Assembly (NCBI GenBank): GCA_007126675.1
Contig: SLAU01000371.1
Span: forward strand, 1 to 6,248
Length of the DNA stretch: 6,248 nucleotides
From: Balneolaceae bacterium
GTDB lineage: Bacteria > Bacteroidota > Rhodothermia > Balneolales > Balneolaceae
Reading direction: 5' to 3'
The position numbers and the translations under genes are program-made. Within the stretch, counting starts at the first letter, position 1; the number at the start of each line of letters is the position of its first letter. Shown here in pieces: positions 1 to 6,248 of the stretch. The notes under the pieces were generated by a model, which saw only the letters and a program-made list of their open reading frames with translations, did not search any database and was not told the origin of the DNA.

Positions 1-969
1 ATGGCCTGCGTCAGAACGTATTTCGCGATATCTGCCGTCAGGCAGCAGCGACGCAAGCTCTTTTTGTTCGTTAACGGGATAAAGAAGATCGGAATCTATT
101 CCGGCTACAAGCACCGGTATTTTGATTTTTTCAAGCACCTCTGCTGCAGTTCCTCTGCCGCGGCTTACATCGTGGCTGTCCATCGCTTTTGTGAGGATCA
201 CATAGGTGTTCGCGTCGAATCGCTCCAATAGTTTTTTGCCTTGGTAATCCAGGTAAGATTCAACCTGGAACAAGGTGCCTTCATCATCCTGAAAATTCCT
301 TCCAAATTTTTGGCTGTAATTTTCAGGTGATCTGTACGTGATCATCGCCATCATTCTTGCAGCTGCGAGACCATCTGCCGGCACATCATCGGGTGGATAG
401 TGGCCATTTCTCCATTTGGGATCAGAGTAAATTGCTCTGCGCTGTGCATGGCTGATTCCAATTGCCCATGGGCTATGCTCTTTGCCCATCGCAATTAAAA
501 TGGCTGACTGAATCCTCTTATCCATAATTGCAAATTCAAGTGCCTGCATCCCGCCAAGTGATGCGCCGATAACAACCTCAATACCCTTTATTCCGATTTG
601 ATCAAGAAAGAGCTGCTGAAAGCGGACAAGATCGCGAATGGTTAGTTCGGGAAAATCGCCACTATACGGTTTATCCGTTTCAGGATTTTCTGATGTTGGG
701 CCAACAGTGCCATAACAACTGCCCGGAACATTGATACAGATGATAAATTTTTCATCCGGATCGGCTACTCGGCCGGATCCGAATATCCCCGGGAACCATT
801 CATCTGCAGCAGCATTACCGGTAAGGGCGTGGCAAATCAGCACTACGTTATTTTTTTCGGGATTCAGCCGTCCCCATGTCTTGTAAGCCACCGGTGCATT
901 CGAAAATCGAAATCCCGATTCGGTTACGAAATCTTGCTCAAGGGTAGTTGTAAGGATATTCTTGTTCAT
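1..969 (-). CDS. metX: Homoserine O-acetyltransferase MetX, 3' end cut by window edge
   Basis: Alpha/beta-hydrolase-fold acyltransferase that moves an acetyl group from acetyl-CoA to the hydroxyl of L-homoserine, the activation step of methionine synthesis in the cytoplasm. The 323 codons in the window read without interruption from ATG at 969. Visible family landmarks are an N-terminal SGFRFSNAPVAYKTWG strand region, CHALTGN (about 46-52), the oxyanion/CYGT region (85-88), the nucleophile elbow GASLGG with Ser137, and SDLLYP carrying the acid Asp294. The last codon in the window is a His in AGH, matching the catalytic His of the family's C-terminal GHDAF-type motif, so only the short C-terminal helix should be missing. 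The start lies 17 bp after the osmC-like stop, which implies co-transcription; there is only an A-rich leader and no clear Shine-Dalgarno site. MetX homologues can use succinyl-CoA instead, so acetyl specificity is inferred from the family and the metY neighbour. Confidence 0.95.
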   Translation of the reverse strand, partial: MNKNILTTTLEQDFVTESGFRFSNAPVAYKTWGRLNPEKNNVVLICHALTGNAAADEWFPGIFGSGRVADPDEKFIICINVPGSCYGTVGPTSENPETDKPYSGDFPELTIRDLVRFQQLFLDQIGIKGIEVVIGASLGGMQALEFAIMDKRIQSAILIAMGKEHSPWAIGISHAQRRAIYSDPKWRNGHYPPDDVPADGLAAARMMAMITYRSPENYSQKFGRNFQDDEGTLFQVESYLDYQGKKLLERFDANTYVILTKAMDSHDVSRGRGTAAEVLEKIKIPVLVAGIDSDLLYPVNEQKELASLLPDGRYREIRSDAGH

Positions 970-986
970 TTTTGCTTTTCATTTTT

Positions 987-1526
987 TCAGGGCTGTTTGA
1001 AGTTTACAGCTCCTTTTACCTGTACAGCGTTCCGTACAATATCCAAAACCGGGCAGCGCTTGATCGAAAGCTCTTCGAGCTGTTGCAGCTTGACGGAATC
1101 TGTTTCAGTTGTTTCTATTTTTGTGTTATACCGAACAGATGTAAAACCCGGCCGGGCATCTGTAAGGTTCAAAAATCCGTGGAGGTCAAGATCACCTTCT
1201 ACATCAACTTCTACCGAATTGAGCTGAATACCGAGAACGGTAGCATACGCTTTGATGACAATTTCCTGGCAGGCGGCAAATGCTCCGAGAACATATTCCA
1301 CGGGATTTGGCCCCTGGTTTGTACCACCAAGTTCAATCGGTTCATCAGATTTAAAATTGAAGTTACGCACATTTACATCAGCCAGAAATCCGTGTTCAAG
1401 CTTCGAATTAGCTCTAAAAACGGCATGTGCCTGCTCAGGGTTATTTTGTATGCTTTTGATAAGCCCGAGTATGGCTTCTTCGAGTTTTTGAACCTCAGTG
1501 GATTCGATTGTTTTTACGTTACTCAT
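987..1526 (-). CDS. OsmC/Ohr-family protein in the methionine operon
   Basis: A 179-residue OsmC-like protein. Seen: a helical N-terminus with no signal peptide, then GGTNQGPNPVEYVLGAFAAC (about 67-86) containing the first conserved cysteine, Cys86, and a C-terminal RCPVLDIVRNAV segment with the second, Cys158. This pair is the peroxidatic/resolving arrangement of OsmC and Ohr thiol peroxidases, which reduce organic hydroperoxides using dihydrolipoyl or similar thiols. It is closer to the uncharacterised OsmC-related branch than to classical Ohr, because the motif is NPVE rather than NPE. ATG at 1526 is chosen: an in-frame GTG at 1580 would add 18 residues unlike the family and would sit in a GC-rich hairpin. 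The gene lies between metY (391-bp gap) and metX (17-bp gap). A role in handling oxidised sulfur or reactive sulfur species near the sulfhydrylase is inference only; no substrate can be read from the sequence. Confidence 0.88.
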   Translation of the reverse strand: MSNVKTIESTEVQKLEEAILGLIKSIQNNPEQAHAVFRANSKLEHGFLADVNVRNFNFKSDEPIELGGTNQGPNPVEYVLGAFAACQEIVIKAYATVLGIQLNSVEVDVEGDLDLHGFLNLTDARPGFTSVRYNTKIETTETDSVKLQQLEELSIKRCPVLDIVRNAVQVKGAVNFKQP

Positions 1527-1541
1527 AAGTATGTATCTTTG
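1507..1541 (+). promoter_or_regulatory. Candidate plus-strand promoter, TTG-N23-TATCTTTG
   Basis: TATCTTTG at 1534-1541 matches the Bacteroidota -7 consensus TAnnTTTG exactly. A TTG at 1508-1510 lies 23 bp upstream, at the long end of the usual spacing to the -33 element. It points away from osmC, whose start codon (1524-1526) lies between the two boxes. Transcription would start near 1547 and meet the terminator at 1602-1635. A lone 8-bp match can arise by chance; the paired terminator raises its credibility. Confidence 0.4.
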
Positions 1542-1546
1542 TTTTA

Positions 1547-1635
1547 GTAGTGATGCCGGACGGTCTTCCGCAAAAAGCACAATCCGGCGTTATGAATACT
1601 TACCCGGTTTCGATTTTCGGAACCGGGTTTTTTTT
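1547..1635 (+). ncRNA. Candidate small RNA antisense to the osmC leader
   Basis: About 90 nt bounded by a TAnnTTTG-type promoter and a strong intrinsic terminator on the plus strand, where there is no protein gene. The first hairpin pairs 1553-1560 with 1583-1590 (core GCCGGA/TCCGGC), with a small CGG-TCTT-CCG hairpin inside it. A short unpaired stretch around 1591-1601 follows, then the terminator stem. This hairpin, linker, terminator layout is typical of bacterial trans- or cis-acting small RNAs. It is fully complementary to any metY-osmC read-through transcript. No known RNA family is recognised. The 5' end is inferred from the promoter box. Confidence 0.35.
1602..1635 (+). terminator. 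Strong intrinsic terminator on the plus strand
   Basis: An 11-bp stem, ACCCGGTTTCG (1602-1612) pairing with CGGAACCGGGT (1618-1628) with one T-G wobble, closes a 5-nt ATTTT loop and is followed at once by a run of T to 1635. The T run exists only on the plus strand; read on the minus strand the hairpin is preceded by A and followed by AAGTATTC. It therefore cannot serve as a normal terminator for the minus-strand met genes. Confidence 0.75.
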
Positions 1636-1641
1636 GTTATT

Positions 1642-1914
1642 CCTGCGCCTGCTGGCGGAGGGGGTGATCATTGTATTGGCGCTTAGCCATAACCACGAAC
1701 ACACCCCTCGTCCAACTGAACCGTGCTGAGCACTTTCAGTTGAACTTTCCCCCTCTCGAGAGGGGAGTTATTAATAGTCCCCCTTTGAAGGGGGGATGGC
1801 CAAATGCGTTCAGCAATTTGGCCTGGGGGGATGTTCTTGGATATGGCATCGAGCCCTAACCAAGAACACCCCTCCCCACACGAAAAACACGTGTGGGACT
1901 CCCCTCAAGGGGAG
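1642..1914. repeat. Composite palindromic repeat block A (osmC-metY gap)
   Basis: A chain of palindromes fills the gap between metY and the osmC leader. In order: GAGGGGGTG (1658-1666) versus CACACCCCTC (1700-1709); CAACTGA (1713-1719) versus TCAGTTG (1736-1742), enclosing GTGC/GCAC; CCCCTCTCGAGAGGGG (1750-1765); a CCCCC/GGGGGG unit at 1777-1797; GGCCAAAT/ATTTGGCC (1798-1823); GTTCTTGG (1833-1840) versus CCAAGAAC (1860-1867); CCCACACG (1875-1882) versus CGTGTGGG (1890-1897); CTCCCCTCAAGGGGAG (1899-1914). The last unit ends three bases from the metY stop codon. Together with the candidate RNA, this accounts for most of the 391-bp gap. It looks REP/BIME- or MITE-like; no transposase is present. 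Confidence 0.8.
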
Positions 1915-1917
1915 ATC

Positions 1918-3279
<1,362 letters not shown>

Positions 3280-3280
3280 T

Positions 3281-3288
3281 CAAAAATA
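3281..3288 (-). promoter_or_regulatory. Possible internal -7 box before metY
   Basis: The minus strand reads TATTTTTG here, an exact TAnnTTTG match, placed so that a transcript would begin about 25 nt before the metY ATG. No good TTG is found at the expected -33 distance; the nearest lies only about 9 bp away. If real, metY could escape the SAM riboswitch in part. A-rich DNA makes chance matches likely. Confidence 0.25.
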
Positions 3289-3303
3289 TTTGGGTTACAA
3301 AAA

Positions 3304-3527
3304 GTCCCCCTTTGAAGGGGGGATACTCAAACACGTTCAGTGTTTGAGTTGGGGGGGATGTTCGTGGTTATGGCACTGAGACTTAACCACGAACACACCC
3401 CTCGTCCAACTGAACCGTGCTGCGCACTTTCAGTTGAACTTTTCCCCTCTTCCCATAGGGACCCCTGTGGGGCAAGAGGGGAGTTTAGTCCCCCTGCCTT
3501 ACGTCAGGCAGGCTCATAGGGAGACCT
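3304..3527. repeat. Composite palindromic repeat block B (metY-CoA-binding gap)
   Basis: Second copy of the repeat family. The 21-bp C5/G6 palindrome at 3304-3324 is identical to 1777-1797. Next come ACTCAAACAC/GTGTTTGAGT with loop GTTCA (3325-3349), GTTCGTGGTTA (3360-3370) versus TAACCACGAAC (3384-3394), and CAACTGA (3407-3413) versus TCAGTTG (3430-3436). Then CCCCTCTT pairs with AAGAGGGG around 3444-3482, with a nested palindrome, followed by a nested CCTGCCT/AGGCAGG hairpin inside a GTCCCCC/GGGAGAC arm (3488-3525). Bases 3384-3450 match 1690-1756 at 65 of 67 positions. The last arm overlaps the 3' end of the CoA-binding gene. Confidence 0.8.
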
Positions 3528-3966
3528 TCTCATCCCGATCACGAATTAAAAACTGGTGGTCTACTTTCATGCATCGGTTTTGTACCATTTTTACTCCTGC
3601 TTTGGTTGATTTTTCAATTTGATTGGGATGTGATCCGGTTCCCAGCTGCAGCCAAATTACTTTTGGTTTTACTTCAAGTGCCTGTTCAACAACTGCCGGA
3701 ATGTGATCCGGATGTATAAAAACATCCACGGCATCAATCCTGTCCGGAATTGATTTCAAATCCGGATAAGCTTTTTCTCCAAGAATTTCGTCGGCACCCG
3801 GGTTAACCGGTATGATTTTATATCCGGCGTTTTTCAGGTAACGGCCAACAAAATGGCTGTCTTTATGCCTGTTCCTGGAAATTCCAACAATGGCTATGGT
3901 TTGAATTTCATCGAGATACGACTCCACGAGATCCGTTTCTTCGGATAATTCCGGGGTTGCCCTCAT
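3514..3966 (-). CDS. YccU-like CoA-binding (Rossmann-fold) protein
   Basis: A 150-residue single-domain protein of the CoA-binding family (YccU/COG1832 type), a Rossmann fold like the CoA-binding part of succinyl-CoA synthetase alpha. Seen: the first strand and turn TIAIVGIS (23-30), YKIIPVNP (49-56), VDVFIHPDHIPAVVEQAL (80-97), KVIWLQLGTGS (102-112) and a terminal NRCMKVDH (130-137) with the family's conserved Cys132. ATG at 3966 is chosen because the strand then begins about 22 residues in, close to YccU (about 15), and an A-rich leader precedes it. An upstream in-frame TTG at 4002 would add 12 residues. It is the first gene behind the SAM riboswitch and precedes metY by 264 bp. Members lack a proven reaction, so the role is unknown; a link to acyl-CoA use by MetX or to CoA thiol state is inference. 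The last residues (KVSL) are encoded by a repeat arm. Confidence 0.85.
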   Translation of the reverse strand: MRATPELSEETDLVESYLDEIQTIAIVGISRNRHKDSHFVGRYLKNAGYKIIPVNPGADEILGEKAYPDLKSIPDRIDAVDVFIHPDHIPAVVEQALEVKPKVIWLQLGTGSHPNQIEKSTKAGVKMVQNRCMKVDHQFLIRDRDEKVSL

Positions 3967-4002
3967 TTTCTTTTCATACCAGCTGTTAAAAGTACTTCGC
4001 AA

Positions 4003-4060
4003 TGCTTCGTAATAATTTTGGTTAAAGATTTCGTTATTGATTTACTTCGAGTGATGTTTC
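4003..4060 (-). other. Leader just upstream of the CoA-binding gene
   Basis: The frame stays open upstream to a TAA at 4042-4044, but the only possible start before the chosen ATG is the TTG at 4002. No Shine-Dalgarno site and no TAnnTTTG box is visible on the minus strand here. Expression is therefore expected to come from the riboswitch leader. Confidence 0.4.
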
Positions 4061-4267
4061 TAATCAGAACAAGAAGCCCTAACTGTGACACCCCTCAAAT
4101 GATGCTGCTAAACGCGTCATCATTATCTCTCCTCAAGGGGAGAACTTGTCCCCCTTCGAAGGGGGATGACCCTGATTAGTTCGATAAACTCTAATCAAGA
4201 ATTCCAATCCACCGAATGACGCACAGGCATCCACTCGATATCAAGCTTGAAACTCCCCTCAAGGGGA
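4061..4267. repeat. Composite palindromic repeat block C (between attenuator and first gene)
   Basis: A more degraded copy in the leader of the met operon. It holds CACCCCTC (4089-4096), an AATGATG/CATCATT stem (4098-4124), CTCTCCTCAAGGGGAG (4127-4142), a CCCCCTTCGAAGGGGG palindrome (within 4149-4167), TGATTAG (4173-4179) versus CTAATCA (4191-4197), and TCCCCTCAAGGGGA (4254-4267). The last unit begins right after the T run of the riboswitch terminator. A GCCCTAAC string at 4076-4083 corresponds to the same string at 1853-1860 in block A. Bases 4200-4250 show no palindrome. Confidence 0.7.
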
Positions 4268-4270
4268 AAT

Positions 4271-4324
4271 AAAAAAAGCCTCTTCCAAAAATCCCTGCAG
4301 GGAGAGATTTTCAGAAGAGGCTTT
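4271..4324 (-). terminator. SAM riboswitch attenuator terminator
   Basis: Read on the minus strand, AAAGCCTCTTC (4324-4314) pairs with GAAGAGGCTTT (4285-4275), with a further inner stem AAAATC/GATTTT and TCCC-TGCA-GGGA, and a T7 run at 4277-4271. It sits about 40 nt after the riboswitch. The segment GAAAAGGC (minus strand, about 4364-4357), just after the P1 3' strand, can pair 7 of 8 with the terminator arm GCCTCTTC. This gives a plausible antiterminator that would compete with P1 when SAM is absent. Confidence 0.88.
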
Positions 4325-4365
4325 ATCAAAAATTTCAACACAAACACGTATTGAATGCCTTTTCA

Positions 4366-4481
4366 TCTCATCTTTCCCTTCCGAATAAATCGGATTGGCA
4401 GGAATTAGCACCTGACTCACACCGGGGTGTGACGGTTGCTAAGGTTTCACAGGGCCTGTCCCTCCACCTTTCTGGATAAGA
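4366..4481 (-). promoter_or_regulatory. SAM-I (S-box) riboswitch
   Basis: A complete S-box aptamer on the minus strand. P1 is TCTTATC (4481-4475) with GATGAGA (4372-4366). The conserved core follows in order: GGTGGAGGGA, then GGCCC, TGAAACC and AGCAACC, closing the P2 region; P3 is TCACACC/GGTGTGA; then GGTGCTAATTCCTGCC, the highly conserved AATTCC stretch; P4 is CCGA/TCGG; and last GGGAAAGATGAGA. Binding of S-adenosylmethionine stabilises P1 and favours the terminator at 4271-4324, shutting off the genes below when methionine/SAM is sufficient. The metY and metX genes downstream fit this role exactly. The promoter must lie between here and the terminator at 4522-4552; no convincing box is seen. 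Confidence 0.97.
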
Positions 4482-4521
4482 ATTCAATAAATACTAAAGA
4501 ACGTTATTCAGTATGGATAAC

Positions 4522-4552
4522 AAAAAAGCCCTGCCGGAGTTCCGGAGGGCTT
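4522..4552 (-). terminator. Intrinsic terminator upstream of the met leader
   Basis: On the minus strand AAGCCCT (4552-4546) pairs with AGGGCTT (4532-4526), and CCGGA (4545-4541) continues with TCCGG (4538-4534) after one bulged base. A T6 run follows at 4527-4522. It insulates the riboswitch transcript from upstream transcription. The nearest upstream gene, era, ends over 550 bp away, so this may belong to a separate untranslated RNA. Confidence 0.8.
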
Positions 4553-4580
4553 ATAATAATTTACCCGGTAAACATACCCT

Positions 4581-4620
4581 CCGCACCTATGTTGTGAAAC
4601 AACACATACACATTGTGCGG
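4581..4620 (-). other. Stable 40-nt hairpin upstream of the terminator
   Basis: CCGCAC and GTGCGG close the element, with an inner TTGT-TTC-ACAA hairpin flanked by TATG/CATA. It lies about 30 nt before the terminator at 4522-4552, and a short self-complementary TTTACC/GGTAAA lies between them. An imperfect TAGATTTTG box (minus strand, about 4635-4627) sits just upstream. These could form the body of a roughly 100-nt orphan RNA. No known riboswitch or RNA family is recognised. Confidence 0.3.
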
Positions 4621-4625
4621 ATACA

Positions 4626-4890
4626 AAATCTATTCGGTCTGTTTACTTTAAATTTCATGCGACCAATATATGTTAAAATAAAAATAGATATCAACCTGAA
4701 ATAAAAAATTTATTTGGTGTCGAAATTAAGATGGACTGATGTTGATATAAGTCTCTATCAAAACAGTAATTTATGAAGATATTTTGAGTTGGGCTTCTGT
4801 TTTTCAAGAGATAGAAAAACTTCTTTAAGCAGTGAGCAAGTTTCTGTTAATCTGAGATTGCTGCCTGAAATTTTTCGCTTTTTTGAACGA
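4626..4890. other. AT-rich intergenic stretch, nothing recognised
   Basis: About 265 bp of AT-rich sequence without a credible reading frame, tRNA, strong hairpin or repeat unit on either strand. The open frames here have non-protein-like composition and no leader signals. It may be the long 3' region after era or decayed sequence. Confidence 0.5.
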
Positions 4891-4986
4891 GGCCTGCCTG
4901 CCGAAGCCTCGGCGCAGGCAGGGGTGTGTACCAGCTCGACTTAGAAATCTGTTTAACACACCCCTAAATCCCCTCTCGAGAGGGGA
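4891..4986. repeat. Composite palindromic repeat block D (downstream of era)
   Basis: Compact copy of the family. CCTGCCTGC (4893-4901) pairs with GCAGGCAGG (4914-4922), with inner CCGA/TCGG. Overlapping it, GGGGTGTGT (4921-4929) pairs with ACACACCCC (4956-4964). A perfect palindrome, TCCCCTCTCGAGAGGGGA (4969-4986), follows. Its core is identical to the unit at 1750-1765 in block A. Read from era it could slow or end transcription, but the following T tract is weak. Between it and the era stop (4987-5104) only AT-rich sequence is seen. Confidence 0.75.
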
Positions 4987-5104
4987 CTTTTAACCCTCAA
5001 CACAATTATATAAATTTGAATTACAAGAAATCAATAGTTTGAAGTAAATGTTCTGGTACTTAGTGTCTTGTAAACTGATAAAAAACGGTTTAAAAGAAAA
5101 GAGA

Positions 5105-5986
5105 CTAATACCCCAGATTTCTCACCCAATTTTCATTTTCGCGCCATTTTTCACGAACCTTAACATGCAAATCTAAAAACACCTGTTTGCCGACCAGTTC
5201 TTCGATTGTTTTACGCGATTCTATGCCAAGCTTTTTAATGGCTTCACCACCTTTACCGATTAACATCCCTTTTTGCGACTTCCGGTTTACGATAATCTCA
5301 GCATTAATTCTGTCAAGCTCATCACCTGCTTCGTAGGATATCACATTCACTGTGCACGAATAGGGTATTTCATCCTGAAATTGCAGAAACACCTGTTCCC
5401 GGATCAGTTCTGATACAAAAAACCTCAGAGGATGTTCACTCAAATCTTCTTTGGGATAATAGGGCGGACCCGGCATCAGTTTTTCACGGATAGCTTCAAT
5501 CAGTTCGGGAATTCCGTCACCCTGCAATGCCGACACATAATGTACTCCGGCAAGTTTCAATTGATTTTGAATCAGGGAAACTTTCTGTTCAGCTTTTTCA
5601 CTGCTGATACGGTCGATTTTATTTACAACCAGAAATATCGGTTTATTGATAGTTCTAAGAAGTTCAATCACTTCATCGGTGGGATGGGTATCGGTGGGAT
5701 CAAAAATGAATAGTACCAGATCTGCATCTTTCCGGGCTCTCTCCACTGTATTCATCATCGCTTTCTGGAGCTGATATTTTGGAGTGATTACTCCGGGCGT
5801 ATCCAGAAAAATGATTTGAGTATGATCATCCGAATAAATACCAACAACCTGATGCCGGGTGGTTTGCGGTTTATGTGTGGTAATCGAAATTTTAGTTCCC
5901 AGAATGCGGTTCATCAGCGTTGATTTACCCGCATTGGGTTTCCCGATAATGGCAGCGTAGCCCGATTTATGTGGTTTATCAGTCAA
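5105..5986 (-). CDS. era: GTPase Era, 16S rRNA/30S ribosome maturation factor
   Basis: Era binds the 3' end of 16S rRNA during late 30S assembly and acts as a GTP-controlled checkpoint, in the cytoplasm and at the membrane. At 293 residues it has normal length. All G motifs are visible: G1 GKPNAGKST (15-23), G2 around THKPQTTRH (37-45), G3 DTPG (62-65), G4 NKID (122-125) and G5 SAL (152-154). The C-terminal KH domain has RKSQKGMLIGKGGEAIKKLG, with GKGG at 244-247, and ends in WVRNLGY. The start is TTG at 5986: no ATG or GTG lies in frame before the upstream TAA at 6008-6010, and the first internal ATG (codon 25) would remove the P-loop. There is no Shine-Dalgarno site. A promoter-like pair lies at 6024-6050. 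pdxJ ends 154 bp upstream, so era may have its own promoter. Confidence 0.97.
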   Translation of the reverse strand: MTDKPHKSGYAAIIGKPNAGKSTLMNRILGTKISITTHKPQTTRHQVVGIYSDDHTQIIFLDTPGVITPKYQLQKAMMNTVERARKDADLVLFIFDPTDTHPTDEVIELLRTINKPIFLVVNKIDRISSEKAEQKVSLIQNQLKLAGVHYVSALQGDGIPELIEAIREKLMPGPPYYPKEDLSEHPLRFFVSELIREQVFLQFQDEIPYSCTVNVISYEAGDELDRINAEIIVNRKSQKGMLIGKGGEAIKKLGIESRKTIEELVGKQVFLDLHVKVREKWRENENWVRNLGY

Positions 5987-6140
5987 TGAGTTGATGTAAG
6001 TATTTATTTAGTTTAACAGTTTACAAATTAAAAAAATATACATGAGTCAACTTTTCCAGCTCAAAAATTTGGTAAGCAGCTTATCCTTAAAATCCTGAGC
6101 CAATTCAAATTCATCATTTATAATTCAACATTCCTAATTA
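5987..6140. other. pdxJ-era intergenic region
   Basis: AT-rich spacer with the candidate era promoter. Near the pdxJ stop it carries imperfect AATTCATAATTC-like words (about 6106-6155), a low-complexity pattern. No clear intrinsic terminator follows pdxJ, so some read-through into era is possible. Confidence 0.4.
6024..6050 (-). promoter_or_regulatory. Candidate era promoter
   Basis: The minus strand shows TTGAC (6050-6046) and, 16 bp after the TTG, TTAATTTG (6031-6024), one base off the TAnnTTTG -7 consensus. Transcription would begin roughly 30 nt before the TTG start of era. The spacer is T-rich. The match is partial and the region is AT-rich. Confidence 0.35.
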
Positions 6141-6248
6141 CTAATTCATAATTCTCAAATATTCTTTCACCGTTCGCTCCAAACCCAGGTAAATCGATTT
6201 GGAGATCAAAGCATGACCAATACTGATATCATGCAGATACGGTACTTC
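6141..6248 (-). CDS. pdxJ: Pyridoxine 5'-phosphate synthase PdxJ, C-terminal end only
   Basis: Only the final 35 codons and a TAG stop lie in the window. They read EVPYLHDISIGHALISKSIY and then LGLERTVKEYLRIMN. The ISIGHALIS segment followed by a GLE(x)TV(x)EYL helix matches the end of PdxJ, the TIM-barrel enzyme that condenses deoxyxylulose 5-phosphate with 3-amino-2-oxopropyl phosphate to pyridoxine 5'-phosphate. The IGH turn of the last strand lies by the phosphate-binding end of the barrel. The call rests on this short tail, but the pattern is distinctive. The product feeds PLP, the cofactor of MetY; no operon link is implied. Confidence 0.85.
   Translation of the reverse strand, partial: EVPYLHDISIGHALISKSIYLGLERTVKEYLRIMN

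Noticed and set aside
829..1547. Long plus-strand reading frames opposite osmC and metX (132 and 191 codons)
   Set aside because: They lie entirely over clear minus-strand genes with intact motifs, show no family pattern, and have no leader signals; they are shadow frames.
1527..1580. GTG-initiated extension of the OsmC-like protein by 18 residues
   Set aside because: The added residues do not resemble the family and fall in a GC-rich hairpin; the ATG at 1526 gives a normal-length protein.
1553..1729. A 58-codon plus-strand frame from ATG 1553 with a hydrophobic middle
   Set aside because: It runs through an intrinsic terminator and into the repeat block, and its hydrophobic residues come from the T run and GC repeats. 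No ribosome site or family match is seen.
3967..4002. TTG start adding 12 residues to the CoA-binding protein
   Set aside because: Homologues such as YccU begin close to the first strand, and the ATG at 3966 has the A-rich leader; the TTG remains possible but less likely.
4513..4704. A 63-codon plus-strand frame across the terminator hairpin region
   Set aside because: It starts on the reverse side of a minus-strand terminator and crosses a hairpin, with no family similarity; probably chance in AT-rich DNA.
5069..6026. A 10-bp inverted match flanking era (TTGTAAACTG at 5069-5078 and CAGTTTACAA at 6017-6026)
   Set aside because: A 10-bp inverted match is expected by chance in AT-rich DNA at this scale; no target-site duplication or mobile gene supports an element.
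6050..6125. A short minus-strand frame of about 22 codons between pdxJ and era with protein-like composition
   Set aside because: It has no start codon before the upstream stop and overlaps the candidate era promoter; too short to support.

Overview
The window reads as chromosomal DNA from a bacterium of the Bacteroidota/Balneolota/Rhodothermota (FCB) group. Evidence: moderate GC, genes without clear Shine-Dalgarno sites but with A-rich or CA-rich leaders, TAnnTTTG-type -7 boxes, and short GC-rich palindromes scattered through AT-rich intergenic DNA. No phage, plasmid or transposase gene is visible. The lineage is an inference, since no rRNA or marker phylogeny can be run here.

All six recognisable genes are on the minus strand, so transcription runs from high to low coordinates. 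From the right edge: the last 35 codons of pdxJ (6141-6248); era (5105-5986, TTG start); an 1.1-kb stretch without protein genes (about 4000-5100) holding a palindromic repeat block, an AT-rich blank, a structured hairpin plus intrinsic terminator, and then a clear SAM-I (S-box) riboswitch (4366-4481) with its attenuator terminator (4271-4324); a YccU-like CoA-binding protein gene (3514-3966); metY, O-acetylhomoserine sulfhydrylase (1918-3249); an OsmC/Ohr-family gene (987-1526); and metX, homoserine O-acyltransferase (1-969, cut by the window edge exactly at the catalytic His).

The left two thirds therefore looks like a SAM-repressed methionine unit. MetX activates homoserine with an acyl-CoA, and MetY replaces the acyl group with sulfide to give homocysteine. 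The riboswitch is expected to stop transcription when SAM is plentiful. Two passenger genes are unusual here: a small CoA-binding protein placed first behind the riboswitch, and an OsmC-like protein carrying both redox cysteines, placed between metY and metX and only 17 bp from metX.

The most unusual non-coding content is a family of composite palindromic repeats filling gaps at 1642-1914, 3304-3527, 4061-4267 and 4891-4986. Two copies share a 67-bp segment at 65/67 identity and flank metY as direct repeats. Other stems differ in sequence between copies but keep their pairing, which indicates selection for folding. A second point of interest is a possible plus-strand small RNA (about 1507-1635). 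It has a TATCTTTG box, a hairpin and a strong intrinsic terminator, and is antisense to the osmC leader.
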